Below are positions 6,661-13,420 of a stretch of DNA of 13,420 bases, piece after piece. Position numbers and translations under genes: made by a program. The DNA is taken from the NCBI GenBank assembly GCA_019423745.1, contig JAHZAV010000040.1:1-13420 (forward strand), read 5' to 3'. The stretch comes from Lachnospiraceae bacterium (GTDB taxonomy: Bacteria; Bacillota; Clostridia; Lachnospirales; Lachnospiraceae). Under the pieces are notes generated by a model, which made no database searches, was not told where the DNA came from, and saw only the letters and a list, made by a program, of their open reading frames with translations. The number at the start of each line of letters is the position of its first letter. The stretch's first letter is position 1.

Positions 6661-7922
6661 TATTTCTGCACCTCCCATTCCGAACACCCCAAAAGTGTCG
6701 TAAAAACAAGAAAAAGCCAAGAGCACGTTAACGAAAGTACAGTTAAAAGCTGTGTGTATATTAGTATGATTAACGTTAGTACCAAAAAGGTGTAACATAT
6801 AGCACTGTCTTTAAATACTCTGCGATATACTGATATAAAAAACAAAACCATTAATACAATAAATGGAACTCCACCTAAACATAGAAAAGTACCAAAATCA
6901 CTAATTCCGAAATGTGCAAACCCTAATCCATACGCCTCCTGCCACAAATGAGAAGCAATTCCTGCGCCATGCCACAAGATATCAGACCTATTTAAAGCAT
7001 AAACAATCATTCCTAACCGTTCCGCGCTTCCTAACGCTGCATCTGCATTGTTCCAACCCGATAATGATTTGTCAAATATATCTTGTATAAAATCCATCGT
7101 TCCCAATAGTGGCTGCGTGGCATAAGCAAGGAGAGCAAAAATCAGCACTCCTCCCAAAACATTACGTAATAAGATTGATATTTTGCGTATTGCATTCCTA
7201 TAAAAACTCATTTGAAAAACAACAAGATAGATAATAAAGAATAATGGCACAAGAACAAAAAGTGTTTTATTATCACTATTGGCAGCTACATATAAGACAA
7301 TGCAGAAAAGTAAAATATTGTACACAATGAAAATCTGTTTTTGTCTAATAACGTCCTTCTTATACAACACGAAATTAAATAAAAGCAAAAAACAGAAATA
7401 CATTGTTAGCAAACCCGTTCCATTATAGCCAAACAGACCTGATACTAAATCTGCATTAAATGTATTTGTCATGGATGCCTGATGTCTTCCTGCCAATTCA
7501 GTATGTCCGGACAATTGTAGGAACAGAATTGGGACATTGATTGCCATATATATGTTAAAAATGTATTTGTTTTTTTTTAAGAAGTCCATCATAAACTGTC
7601 TTTTATAACTGCTCATAAATGACATATAAATAAAAACCGATGTTGTAACTGCAATTGCATTAATGTTCTCAGTGATATAATCCTGATTTCCTCCATAACA
7701 AAAATAATTCCACAATGGATAAGCTAGGCAGAACAGCAAACCAAGATACAGAGATGGTAGACGCAATGTGCGTTTAAGATCTGTAAATAGTCTTACTGTA
7801 ATTAAGATTATAAGTATTCTCGCACCTTGCGACAAATAGGCAAGCCAGCTTATAATGAAAACATATATAATCATCCAATATAGGATAACATAGTCTAAAA
7901 TATTAGATTTCTTTATTTTCAT
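6660..7922 (-). CDS. wzy: Putative polysaccharide polymerase (Wzy-like), polytopic membrane protein
   Basis: A protein of 420 residues with roughly 11 or 12 hydrophobic segments from residue 10 to the C-terminus. A longer polar stretch at about residues 270-345 contains GSAERLGM and ILWHGAGIASH. This layout, with one large external loop late in the protein, is typical of Wzy polymerases, which join flipped repeat units outside the membrane. Sequence conservation in Wzy is very low, so the call rests on topology, length and context: the operon has a Wzx, several GTs and no other polymerase candidate in view. An O-antigen-ligase-like membrane protein is the main alternative. The ATG at 7922 overlaps the upstream GT stop (ATGA) with AAGGAG ahead of it. 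A run of nine A (7570-7578) lies in an LKKNK codon stretch. Confidence 0.75.
   Translation of the reverse strand: MKIKKSNILDYVILYWMIIYVFIISWLAYLSQGARILIILITVRLFTDLKRTLRLPSLYLGLLFCLAYPLWNYFCYGGNQDYITENINAIAVTTSVFIYMSFMSSYKRQFMMDFLKKNKYIFNIYMAINVPILFLQLSGHTELAGRHQASMTNTFNADLVSGLFGYNGTGLLTMYFCFLLLFNFVLYKKDVIRQKQIFIVYNILLFCIVLYVAANSDNKTLFVLVPLFFIIYLVVFQMSFYRNAIRKISILLRNVLGGVLIFALLAYATQPLLGTMDFIQDIFDKSLSGWNNADAALGSAERLGMIVYALNRSDILWHGAGIASHLWQEAYGLGFAHFGISDFGTFLCLGGVPFIVLMVLFFISVYRRVFKDSAICYTFLVLTLIILIYTQLLTVLSLTCSWLFLVFTTLLGCSEWEVQK
6669..6675 (-). promoter_or_regulatory. Ribosome binding site fixing the GTG start of the first PPT gene
   Basis: GGAGGTG is fully complementary to the 16S 3' end and sits 8 nt upstream of the GTG at 6660-6658, inside the last codons of the polymerase gene. 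It argues against longer starts at 6798 or 6678 and implies tight translational coupling. Confidence 0.75.
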
Positions 7923-9181
7923 CTGTTCGTACTCCTTAGGAATTTATACATAAGGCTTATCAGAAAATGAGGTCTTTTCCCCTTTCTATCGCCAATGTGC
8001 TCGCCCATCAAACCCACTGGATTGAAATCATCTGTGTTACGATTTGTTGTAACATTTTCTATTCTAAGAGCATCTATTTCTCCATGCAATTCTTTTAAAA
8101 AAGCCACACATTCCTCCACCTTGTCAAAGCAGAAGCCATTTTTATTTTTCAAAACCTGGTCAGTTATATTACCGCTGTGATCAGATGTTACTATCATACA
8201 ACCCGCTTCAAATGCTTCATAATATGTGTAGCTATAGGTTTCTTGACAGTTTGACCATAGGAACGCGATATCTATTTTATTATTTTTTAGTTGTTCTACC
8301 ATTCCCAATGAATCAGGACGATTAAAATCTACCACTACACCCTTAGCACCATCAGACTCCGCCTCTTCGATTGCACTACCAAAGTAGAAAAATTCAAACC
8401 GGCTCTTTCCCAAACACCGCATCAAATTTTTCCATTCCGAATATCCTTTGATGTCTGATACAAACCCCAGGTAACCTACTCTAATTTTATCTTTTAATTT
8501 TCTCCTATAAGAACAGATATTATAATTTAGATGTGGTCTAACTACACTATTATCAATTAAATACGGGAAAACTCTTAACCAGTTATTTTTTGCTGAAGCC
8601 GAAGGAAAAACGACTTTAATAATTATATTTCTAATTGAAGTAAAGAAGCCATTAATCTCTTCAAAATACTCTATTGCCAATTGTTTGTATTTACATTTTT
8701 CGCAGTGTTCCTCGCTTGGTCTCTCAATCGAATTTCCACACCAAAGTGCATTGCTGTCCGATAGCATCATAAAAGGACAAACCATCATGTAATCATGCAC
8801 TACAACTATAATTGGTAAATTTAATTTTCTAAGTGCAAATGATAATTTTTCTAATTTCCATCCATGCAGTTGGTTTATTATTACTCGATCGCATTGATAA
8901 TTATATTTATTTTTTATATACTCAATAGCAGATAATATATCTTCTATTGAATATGCTCCAATGAATTTACCATCACAATTAACACCTATGTAGAAGGCAC
9001 TCGGGTTAATTCTATTTAGCTTGTTATTAAAACCAACCAGTGGAAAAATTTGAACCGAATGGACTCCCTCATCGTTAAATGTATCAATAAGACCCCCCAT
9101 AAATTTCTCGGTTCCTGCACTAACTAATTTATAATTAGTTGATGATATATATAATATACACTTTTCACTCATTAACCTCAC
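7919..9181 (-). CDS. GT4-like glycosyltransferase with a cysteine cluster
   Basis: A predicted GT-B fold glycosyltransferase of 420 residues, cytoplasmic or membrane-associated, adding one sugar to the lipid-linked repeat. The N-domain opens with a beta-strand (ILYISSTNY) and a glycine turn (SAGTEKFMGG). A segment HDYMMVCP (129-136) is followed by Cys148, Cys160 and Cys163, a pattern I recognise from a subset of GT4 enzymes and which might bind metal. The C-domain begins at KIRVGYLGFVSDIKG (about 232-246). The donor-binding acidic pair is Glu314 and Glu322 (E-x7-E, QETYSYTYYEAFEAG). The GTG at 9181 overlaps the upstream stop (GTGA) and follows GAGG by 7 nt; the ATG three codons later (9172) is an equally plausible start. 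It overlaps the polymerase gene by 4 nt. The sugar specificity is not readable. Confidence 0.8.
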   Translation of the reverse strand: MRLMSEKCILYISSTNYKLVSAGTEKFMGGLIDTFNDEGVHSVQIFPLVGFNNKLNRINPSAFYIGVNCDGKFIGAYSIEDILSAIEYIKNKYNYQCDRVIINQLHGWKLEKLSFALRKLNLPIIVVVHDYMMVCPFMMLSDSNALWCGNSIERPSEEHCEKCKYKQLAIEYFEEINGFFTSIRNIIIKVVFPSASAKNNWLRVFPYLIDNSVVRPHLNYNICSYRRKLKDKIRVGYLGFVSDIKGYSEWKNLMRCLGKSRFEFFYFGSAIEEAESDGAKGVVVDFNRPDSLGMVEQLKNNKIDIAFLWSNCQETYSYTYYEAFEAGCMIVTSDHSGNITDQVLKNKNGFCFDKVEECVAFLKELHGEIDALRIENVTTNRNTDDFNPVGLMGEHIGDRKGKRPHFLISLMYKFLRSTNR

Positions 9182-10095
9182 CTTTCATCCTCTAAAGAGC
9201 ACAGTCTCCCCCTTGTCAGTGAAAGTGCAGAGCCGACCACTTTCATTTTTAATCGTTCAAATCGTTCTACACTGTGTGAAACAGCCCAATCAATATGATT
9301 ATATTCTCTTTTTAATGCTTTATTGTAGTTAGCTGAGCATCGTTTTCCAAATCTATTCATTTCACTATCTGAAAAAATATTTAGTTTATCTAATATTTGA
9401 TAAAGTTCCAAATCGGATTTATATCCTGTTATCCTGTTTCCAGATGTGTTTTCACCAGTTGTTATATGCTCATACAGAACTCTATTAACGTATCTAGCAT
9501 TATGCCCTTTCGCCATTAAAAGCCACAAGAAATAATCATCTGCACAGTTTGTTTTCATAATATTCTCTGTCCATTGAACAGGGATGCAACTTTTTCTAAT
9601 AAGACATTGACCAGGAGATGCAAGTAAATTCCCTACATTCAAAAGTGTTTTATAGTTTTTTACGCCATAAACCTTACCAAACGAATTTAAAATCAGCTTA
9701 CTGTTTCCATTTTCGTCTTCAAACACTCCATTTGCAAAAGTAAATGCAACAGAATAATCTTCATCTAGTACAGGTGCCATTTCTGAGAAGAATTTTTCGT
9801 TAATCTTGTCATCTTGGTCTAAAAAAAGAATATACTCTCCTGAAGACTTATCCAATCCAGTAACACGAGCTTGATGGATTCCCTGATTTTGTGAGTGATT
9901 AACCAATACCAAATCATATTTGTCCGATTTAATATTCTTATAAATCACCTGATCATTTGGGCTATCATTAACTAAAACCACTTCAACTTCATCAGGATAA
10001 TTAGAGCAAGCTGCATCAAGAGACATTTTTAATGTGTCCAAATACTTGTTTCCTTTGTAATAAGGAACTATTACAGATATTTTACTCATTTTCAT
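9178..10095 (-). CDS. Family 2 glycosyltransferase (GT-A)
   Basis: A protein of 305 residues with the GT2 signature: KISVIVPYYKGNKYL (residues 5-19), the nucleotide-binding LVNDSPND (41-48), the metal-binding LFLDQDD (90-96) and a putative catalytic-base region around CADDYFLWL (184-192). It is likely to add a sugar from a nucleotide donor to the growing lipid-linked repeat on the cytoplasmic face. No membrane segment is evident. The first ATG (10095) overlaps the upstream GT stop as ATGA; the second ATG (10089, two codons on) has the better spacing, 7 nt from GAGG, and gives the family's usual MSKISVIVPYY start. Base composition is AT-rich like its neighbours. Donor and linkage are unknown. 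Confidence 0.88.
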   Translation of the reverse strand: MKMSKISVIVPYYKGNKYLDTLKMSLDAACSNYPDEVEVVLVNDSPNDQVIYKNIKSDKYDLVLVNHSQNQGIHQARVTGLDKSSGEYILFLDQDDKINEKFFSEMAPVLDEDYSVAFTFANGVFEDENGNSKLILNSFGKVYGVKNYKTLLNVGNLLASPGQCLIRKSCIPVQWTENIMKTNCADDYFLWLLMAKGHNARYVNRVLYEHITTGENTSGNRITGYKSDLELYQILDKLNIFSDSEMNRFGKRCSANYNKALKREYNHIDWAVSHSVERFERLKMKVVGSALSLTRGRLCSLEDER

Positions 10096-11228
10096 TCCTC
10101 ACCAGCGTGTTCCAGATAATAGTTTTCAAGCCATCTCGAAACGCTCAGGACATCATATCCTTTATCAGCAATAACATGAGCACTGTCTACTCGCTGAAAT
10201 TTCTTATACTTAAGCACTTCATTTGCCCAAACGTCTGCAGGTTCATTCAAAGCCAAAAACTTCGTACTATCCGTTAATGCCACTTCTCTTGTAATGTTTT
10301 CAGACATTACACAGGGAAGTCCGGAACATTGTGCCTCTATAGCAGCAACAGGTAATCCTTCATAAAGCGATGGCATTATATAGCAATCTGCTGCTGAAAG
10401 GTAATCCTGTACATTGTCTTTTACTCCAAGAAAGAATACATCTGACTTTATGCCTAACGATTCCGCTTTTTTTTCTATTTCTCTCAATAGGTCCCCTGTC
10501 CCTAAAAACACCATTTTTGACTTTGGACATTTCTGTTTTATTGCTTTGAATATATCCAATACAAAGCTCTGATTTTTTTGATCAATAAACCTTCCCGTGT
10601 GAATCAAGACAAAATTATCAGATAACCCCAACTCTGTTCGTATTCTTTTTCGAATTTCCTCATTATACTTAAATCTATTTGTGTCAATTCCATTATATAC
10701 AATTTTAACTTCATTATTATTTACATACTCTTGAGGAAAAATCCATTCGGCAGCAGCTATGGAACAAGCGAACCAGTCTGTCCCCCATTTGATTATTTTA
10801 CTGCGATAGTATTTGTATACTGCCATCTTAACTTTGGATTTTCCTGAGACTGCAGCACTATGTGCGTGATATATTCTTGTACTGACGCCAGCCCGCTTTG
10901 CCGCAAGCAAATATGGTGCTCGTAAAGGTGTCGTATAATGAATATGGACAATGTCATAATGATGTTCTTTCAGAAATTTTTCAATTTGATTTGCCTCGTC
11001 CAAAATACGCACCCATGTATTACTTATATTGGAATGAACGTAGTATTTTCTTCCCCCAAGGTTACTTATTTCTTCATCATAAAACTCCTTTTGATTTCTT
11101 AGAACCAGAAAATCAAATTGAACTTTGTCTTTATCAATATTTCTGTACATATTCATGATAAAGGATTCAATTCCTGCTGCCGAAAGCATTTCTGTAATAT
11201 GTAAAACTCGTATTGGCGGCTTGCTCAT
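10092..11228 (-). CDS. EpsF/CapH-like GT4 glycosyltransferase
   Basis: A 378-residue GT-B enzyme resembling the EpsF-like GT4 group of exopolysaccharide clusters. The landmarks are IRVLHITEMLSAAGIESFIMN (residues 6-26), VQFDFLVLRN (36-45), IVHIHYTTP (93-101), HAHS (121-124), the interdomain VYNGIDTNRF (177-186), the C-domain start GRFIDQKN (212-219) and the donor-binding E-x7-E in YEGLPVAAIEAQ (Glu290, Glu298). The start is placed at ATG 11228 because AAGGAG (11236-11241) sits 7 nt upstream and the family N-terminus begins there. The open frame extends further upstream into the preceding GT2 gene but without family similarity. It is followed by a 4-nt overlap with the next GT2. An A8 run (10467-10474) lies in an EKK stretch. 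Specificity unknown. Confidence 0.9.
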   Translation of the reverse strand: MSKPPIRVLHITEMLSAAGIESFIMNMYRNIDKDKVQFDFLVLRNQKEFYDEEISNLGGRKYYVHSNISNTWVRILDEANQIEKFLKEHHYDIVHIHYTTPLRAPYLLAAKRAGVSTRIYHAHSAAVSGKSKVKMAVYKYYRSKIIKWGTDWFACSIAAAEWIFPQEYVNNNEVKIVYNGIDTNRFKYNEEIRKRIRTELGLSDNFVLIHTGRFIDQKNQSFVLDIFKAIKQKCPKSKMVFLGTGDLLREIEKKAESLGIKSDVFFLGVKDNVQDYLSAADCYIMPSLYEGLPVAAIEAQCSGLPCVMSENITREVALTDSTKFLALNEPADVWANEVLKYKKFQRVDSAHVIADKGYDVLSVSRWLENYYLEHAGEE

Positions 11229-11259
11229 ATCTAATCTCCTTGCAGTTTTTATTACTATC

Positions 11260-12261
11260 TTAACTTCTCTTTTCTTTCCATTGTTTGCCACGAATAATCA
11301 GTATAATAGGAGTATAATAATTCAACTTTCCAAACACAACTAACAACTTTCTTGAACTAGGCACCCTTATACTGTCTATATGATCATATAAATCATGGAT
11401 ATGAGTAATGCCTTTCAAGTCGTTGATTTTTCTTTTTTTCTGTGAGAAATTCAAATTTTCATCCAGGCAAATCCCATTTTGACAAATCAGCAGGAAAGCA
11501 ATTGCGGCAAATGAATAATACGCAACCTTTTTTTCGTTATTGTTCCCTTGACACCATTCTGCTAAACAATCTAAAACCGGCAGAATTTTCTTTTCGATAT
11601 TTGGATCATATCCGTGAATTGCTGACTTTTCTAAGATTCTATAGTGTAATAGTGGCTCTTGGATATAAACTGCTCTTCTAACTTTTTCATAAATTCTGTA
11701 ATTAAAGTCGACATCTTCAGCCGTTTTAAATGCTTCATTATACTGGCATTTATCTATTATTTCACGCCGATATATTTTACCCCACGCAGTGATAGTACGC
11801 ATATCATATATAAAAAACTCTTTTTTGTCATTTATATCATATTTCAGTTGTTTTTCTTTGTAAGTTCTCATTCGAACAGATTTATCTTTGTACTCTTTAT
11901 AGTATTCAAAAAAAACAATATCTGCATCTTCTTTTTGAATCTTATGAATCACAGTTTCACAACACACTGGTTCAAGCCAATCATCTGAATCCAAGAACAT
12001 TATGTACTCGCCTTGTGCATATCTCATTCCTGTATTCCTAGCATTTGGCAATCCTCCATTTTCCTGATGAATTACATGAACTCGCTCATCTCTTTCAGCA
12101 TAGCTGTCCGCAATTTTTCCAGTTTTATCTTTTGACCCATCATTCACAACAATTATATCCAATGCTTTATATGTCTGTTCAATTACAGACTGTAAACAAG
12201 CTGCAATGTAGTTTTCCACGTTGTAAGCAGGGATGATAATGCTAATCACATTATTTCGCAC
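11260..12261 (-). CDS. Family 2 glycosyltransferase (GT-A), GTG start
   Basis: A 333-residue protein with a textbook GT2 N-terminal domain: VISIIIPAYNVENYIAACLQ (residues 5-24), VVNDGSKDKT (38-47), HQENGGLPNARNTGM (65-79) and the metal-binding FLDSDDW (89-95). A later segment TAEDVDFNYRIYE carries the acidic catalytic-base candidate. It resembles EpsJ/CpsI-type capsule transferases. The start is GTG at 12261, with AGGAGG (12269-12274) at 7-nt spacing overlapping the stop of the upstream gene. The C-terminal third is basic and may contact membrane. It is separated by 31 nt from the following GT4. Donor sugar not predictable. Confidence 0.9.
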   Translation of the reverse strand: MRNNVISIIIPAYNVENYIAACLQSVIEQTYKALDIIVVNDGSKDKTGKIADSYAERDERVHVIHQENGGLPNARNTGMRYAQGEYIMFLDSDDWLEPVCCETVIHKIQKEDADIVFFEYYKEYKDKSVRMRTYKEKQLKYDINDKKEFFIYDMRTITAWGKIYRREIIDKCQYNEAFKTAEDVDFNYRIYEKVRRAVYIQEPLLHYRILEKSAIHGYDPNIEKKILPVLDCLAEWCQGNNNEKKVAYYSFAAIAFLLICQNGICLDENLNFSQKKRKINDLKGITHIHDLYDHIDSIRVPSSRKLLVVFGKLNYYTPIILIIRGKQWKEKRS

Positions 12262-12272
12262 AATAACTCCTC

Positions 12273-13420
12273 CTATTTAAAAACCTCTTCATACTGTCCG
12301 CAGATTTTATCCCATGTGTACTCTTCAGCTACACGCTTCTTGGCCTTCTGTCCCATCTCTGCGATTTCTTCATCGCTCATCTTATCTGCACGGTCAATCA
12401 ATCTGGCAAGACTTCCCGGCTTGCGACTCCAGTACAAAGCACAGTCTTCGGCAACCTCTTTGTTAAACCCGACATCCACAAGTAAGTTCAAATCTGTGCT
12501 GCCAAGTGCCTCAATTAACGAAGGATTTGTACCGCCAACAGTGTGGCCATGGAAATACGCATACGCATTCTCACGGATCTTCTTCAAAAGCTCCTGATCA
12601 TAAACGGTTCCTACAAACTTGATTCGCTTGTCGCTCTTGAAATGGAGTTTTTCTTCCAGCTCGTTCAAGAATTTATCATTTACATTCGTAATGAGCGCAA
12701 AATCTTTTTTGCTACCACTCTTCATGAACTCACGAATCATGACTTCAAAAGAGTTTTCTGGGACAAAACGTCCAACCACAAGATAATACCCTTTCTTCGT
12801 CAGGCCTTTTTCATGATACCAGTCAACCAGCTTTTTATCACCATCATCTAATTTGCTCAGTGTCAGATCAGCACCGTAGGCAATGAATGTGGTTTTCGGA
12901 TTTTTCCCCTTGATTCCTTTTCCGTCATAGCATTCATGAATATATTTCTCGATATTCACTGAATCGCAGATAGCAAGATCACAGTACTTGACCATCATCT
13001 GCTCAGAAATCTTCCAGTATTTACGAATCGGAGCAGACCACTTAGCTCTCATCCACTCATGCCCATCCGGATTCAAATAGACTGTTCCGCCTAGTTTATG
13101 AATTTCCTGATAGAAATGACCTGCAAATGGTCCAATGCGACAAGCCATAATATAAACAATCGGATGCGGAATCTGATGCTTTTTAATGTACTCACAGCAT
13201 GCCTTTAATGCTGCAACATCATAATAAATTGCTTGTGCCGGTCCAATCTGTGGAATATCAATCTTAAAACAGTGTGCATTGTGGAACTCAAACTCGTGAT
13301 CATTGATTCTGGTCACGCCTTCCGCTTTTGTTTCATCCATGCAGCCGTCACCGTTAGCTTTACACGCCACATGATATTTAATATTTTTCTTATCCTGATG
13401 GTATTCTGTTAGCTTATACA
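12273..13420 (-). CDS. DUF1972/rhamnosyltransferase-like GT4 glycosyltransferase, 5' end outside window
   Basis: The reading frame is open to the high-coordinate edge, so the true start lies beyond it. The visible part runs from KLTEYHQDKKNIKYHVACKA to the stop at 12273, about 380 residues. It matches the DUF1972 group of GT4 enzymes, which includes beta-1,4-rhamnosyltransferases acting early in Gram-positive capsule assembly. Characteristic features are the KANGDGCMDE stretch, YYDVAAL, VYIMACRIGP, LNPDGHEW, the CDLAICDS segment, FIAYGAD, VVGRFVPENSF and the C-domain GGTNPSLIEALG with the donor-binding Glu. The missing part should hold the family's GxxGxPAxYGGFET motif. The GTG at 13370 is an internal Val codon, not a start. 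Base composition is less AT-rich than the genes that follow it, suggesting it belongs to the conserved side of the locus. Rhamnose specificity is inferred from family only. Confidence 0.87.
   Translation of the reverse strand, partial: YKLTEYHQDKKNIKYHVACKANGDGCMDETKAEGVTRINDHEFEFHNAHCFKIDIPQIGPAQAIYYDVAALKACCEYIKKHQIPHPIVYIMACRIGPFAGHFYQEIHKLGGTVYLNPDGHEWMRAKWSAPIRKYWKISEQMMVKYCDLAICDSVNIEKYIHECYDGKGIKGKNPKTTFIAYGADLTLSKLDDGDKKLVDWYHEKGLTKKGYYLVVGRFVPENSFEVMIREFMKSGSKKDFALITNVNDKFLNELEEKLHFKSDKRIKFVGTVYDQELLKKIRENAYAYFHGHTVGGTNPSLIEALGSTDLNLLVDVGFNKEVAEDCALYWSRKPGSLARLIDRADKMSDEEIAEMGQKAKKRVAEEYTWDKICGQYEEVFK

Noticed and set aside
6661..6798. 46-residue N-terminal extension of the first PPT gene, which would resemble a hydrophobic signal segment.
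   Set aside because: It lies wholly within the polymerase gene in another frame. The GTG at 6660 has a full-strength SD and a stop/start overlap, and family similarity begins only after it.
9093..9098. C6 run (G6 on coding strand) near the start of the cysteine-cluster GT4.
   Set aside because: Six G is within normal range and the reading frame is intact through MGGL; kept only as a contrast to the longer tracts.
11229..11291. Upstream 21-residue extension of the EpsF-like GT4.
   Set aside because: ATG 11228 has AAGGAG at 7 nt and matches the family's N-terminus; the extension overlaps the end of the preceding GT2.

Overview
The window is the 3' end of a long, single-direction (minus strand) Wzx/Wzy-type capsule or exopolysaccharide operon from a Gram-positive gut-type Firmicute, most likely a Clostridia/Lachnospiraceae-like organism. 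That taxonomic guess rests on strong AGGAGG-type ribosome binding sites, several GTG/TTG starts, an AT-rich central block, the style of the GlmM protein and the EpsF-like and DUF1972-type glycosyltransferases. No gene on the plus strand is convincing, and there are no tRNAs, rRNAs, IS elements or CRISPR arrays. No gap between genes exceeds about 100 bases.

Read in the direction of transcription (high to low coordinates), the operon contains: a DUF1972/rhamnosyltransferase-like GT cut by the window edge (12273 to beyond 13420); a GT2 glycosyltransferase (11260-12261, GTG start); an EpsF-like GT4 (10092-11228); a second GT2 (9178-10095); a GT4-like enzyme with a cysteine cluster (7919-9181); a polytopic Wzy-like polymerase (6660-7922); a polysaccharide pyruvyl transferase (PPT) family protein (5572-6660, GTG start); a second PPT-family gene split into two ORFs (5550-4442); a Wzx flippase (2898-4412, TTG start); an FrhB-like 'coenzyme F420 hydrogenase/dehydrogenase beta subunit' protein (1777-2829); a small 2x[4Fe-4S] ferredoxin (1555-1758); phosphoglucosamine mutase glmM (162-1547); and the first 21 codons of glmS (65 down to 1). 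glmM and glmS supply GlcN-1-P and GlcN-6-P for UDP-GlcNAc. The GTs build a lipid-linked repeat, Wzx flips it and Wzy polymerises it. The PPT/FrhB/ferredoxin genes look like a decoration module.

The most interesting signal is two long poly-G tracts (coding strand) in this otherwise AT-rich block. A G8 tract at 5008-5015 sits exactly where the second PPT gene is broken, and G9 would restore one protein of about 369 residues. A G10 tract at 1830-1839 lies near the end of the FrhB-like gene, and G9 there would move the stop into an ATGA overlap with the ferredoxin start. This looks like slipped-strand phase variation of surface-polysaccharide decoration, although homopolymer sequencing error has to be excluded. 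A second oddity is that the ferredoxin module, which normally precedes the FrhB domain in one polypeptide, is here a separate gene placed after it.
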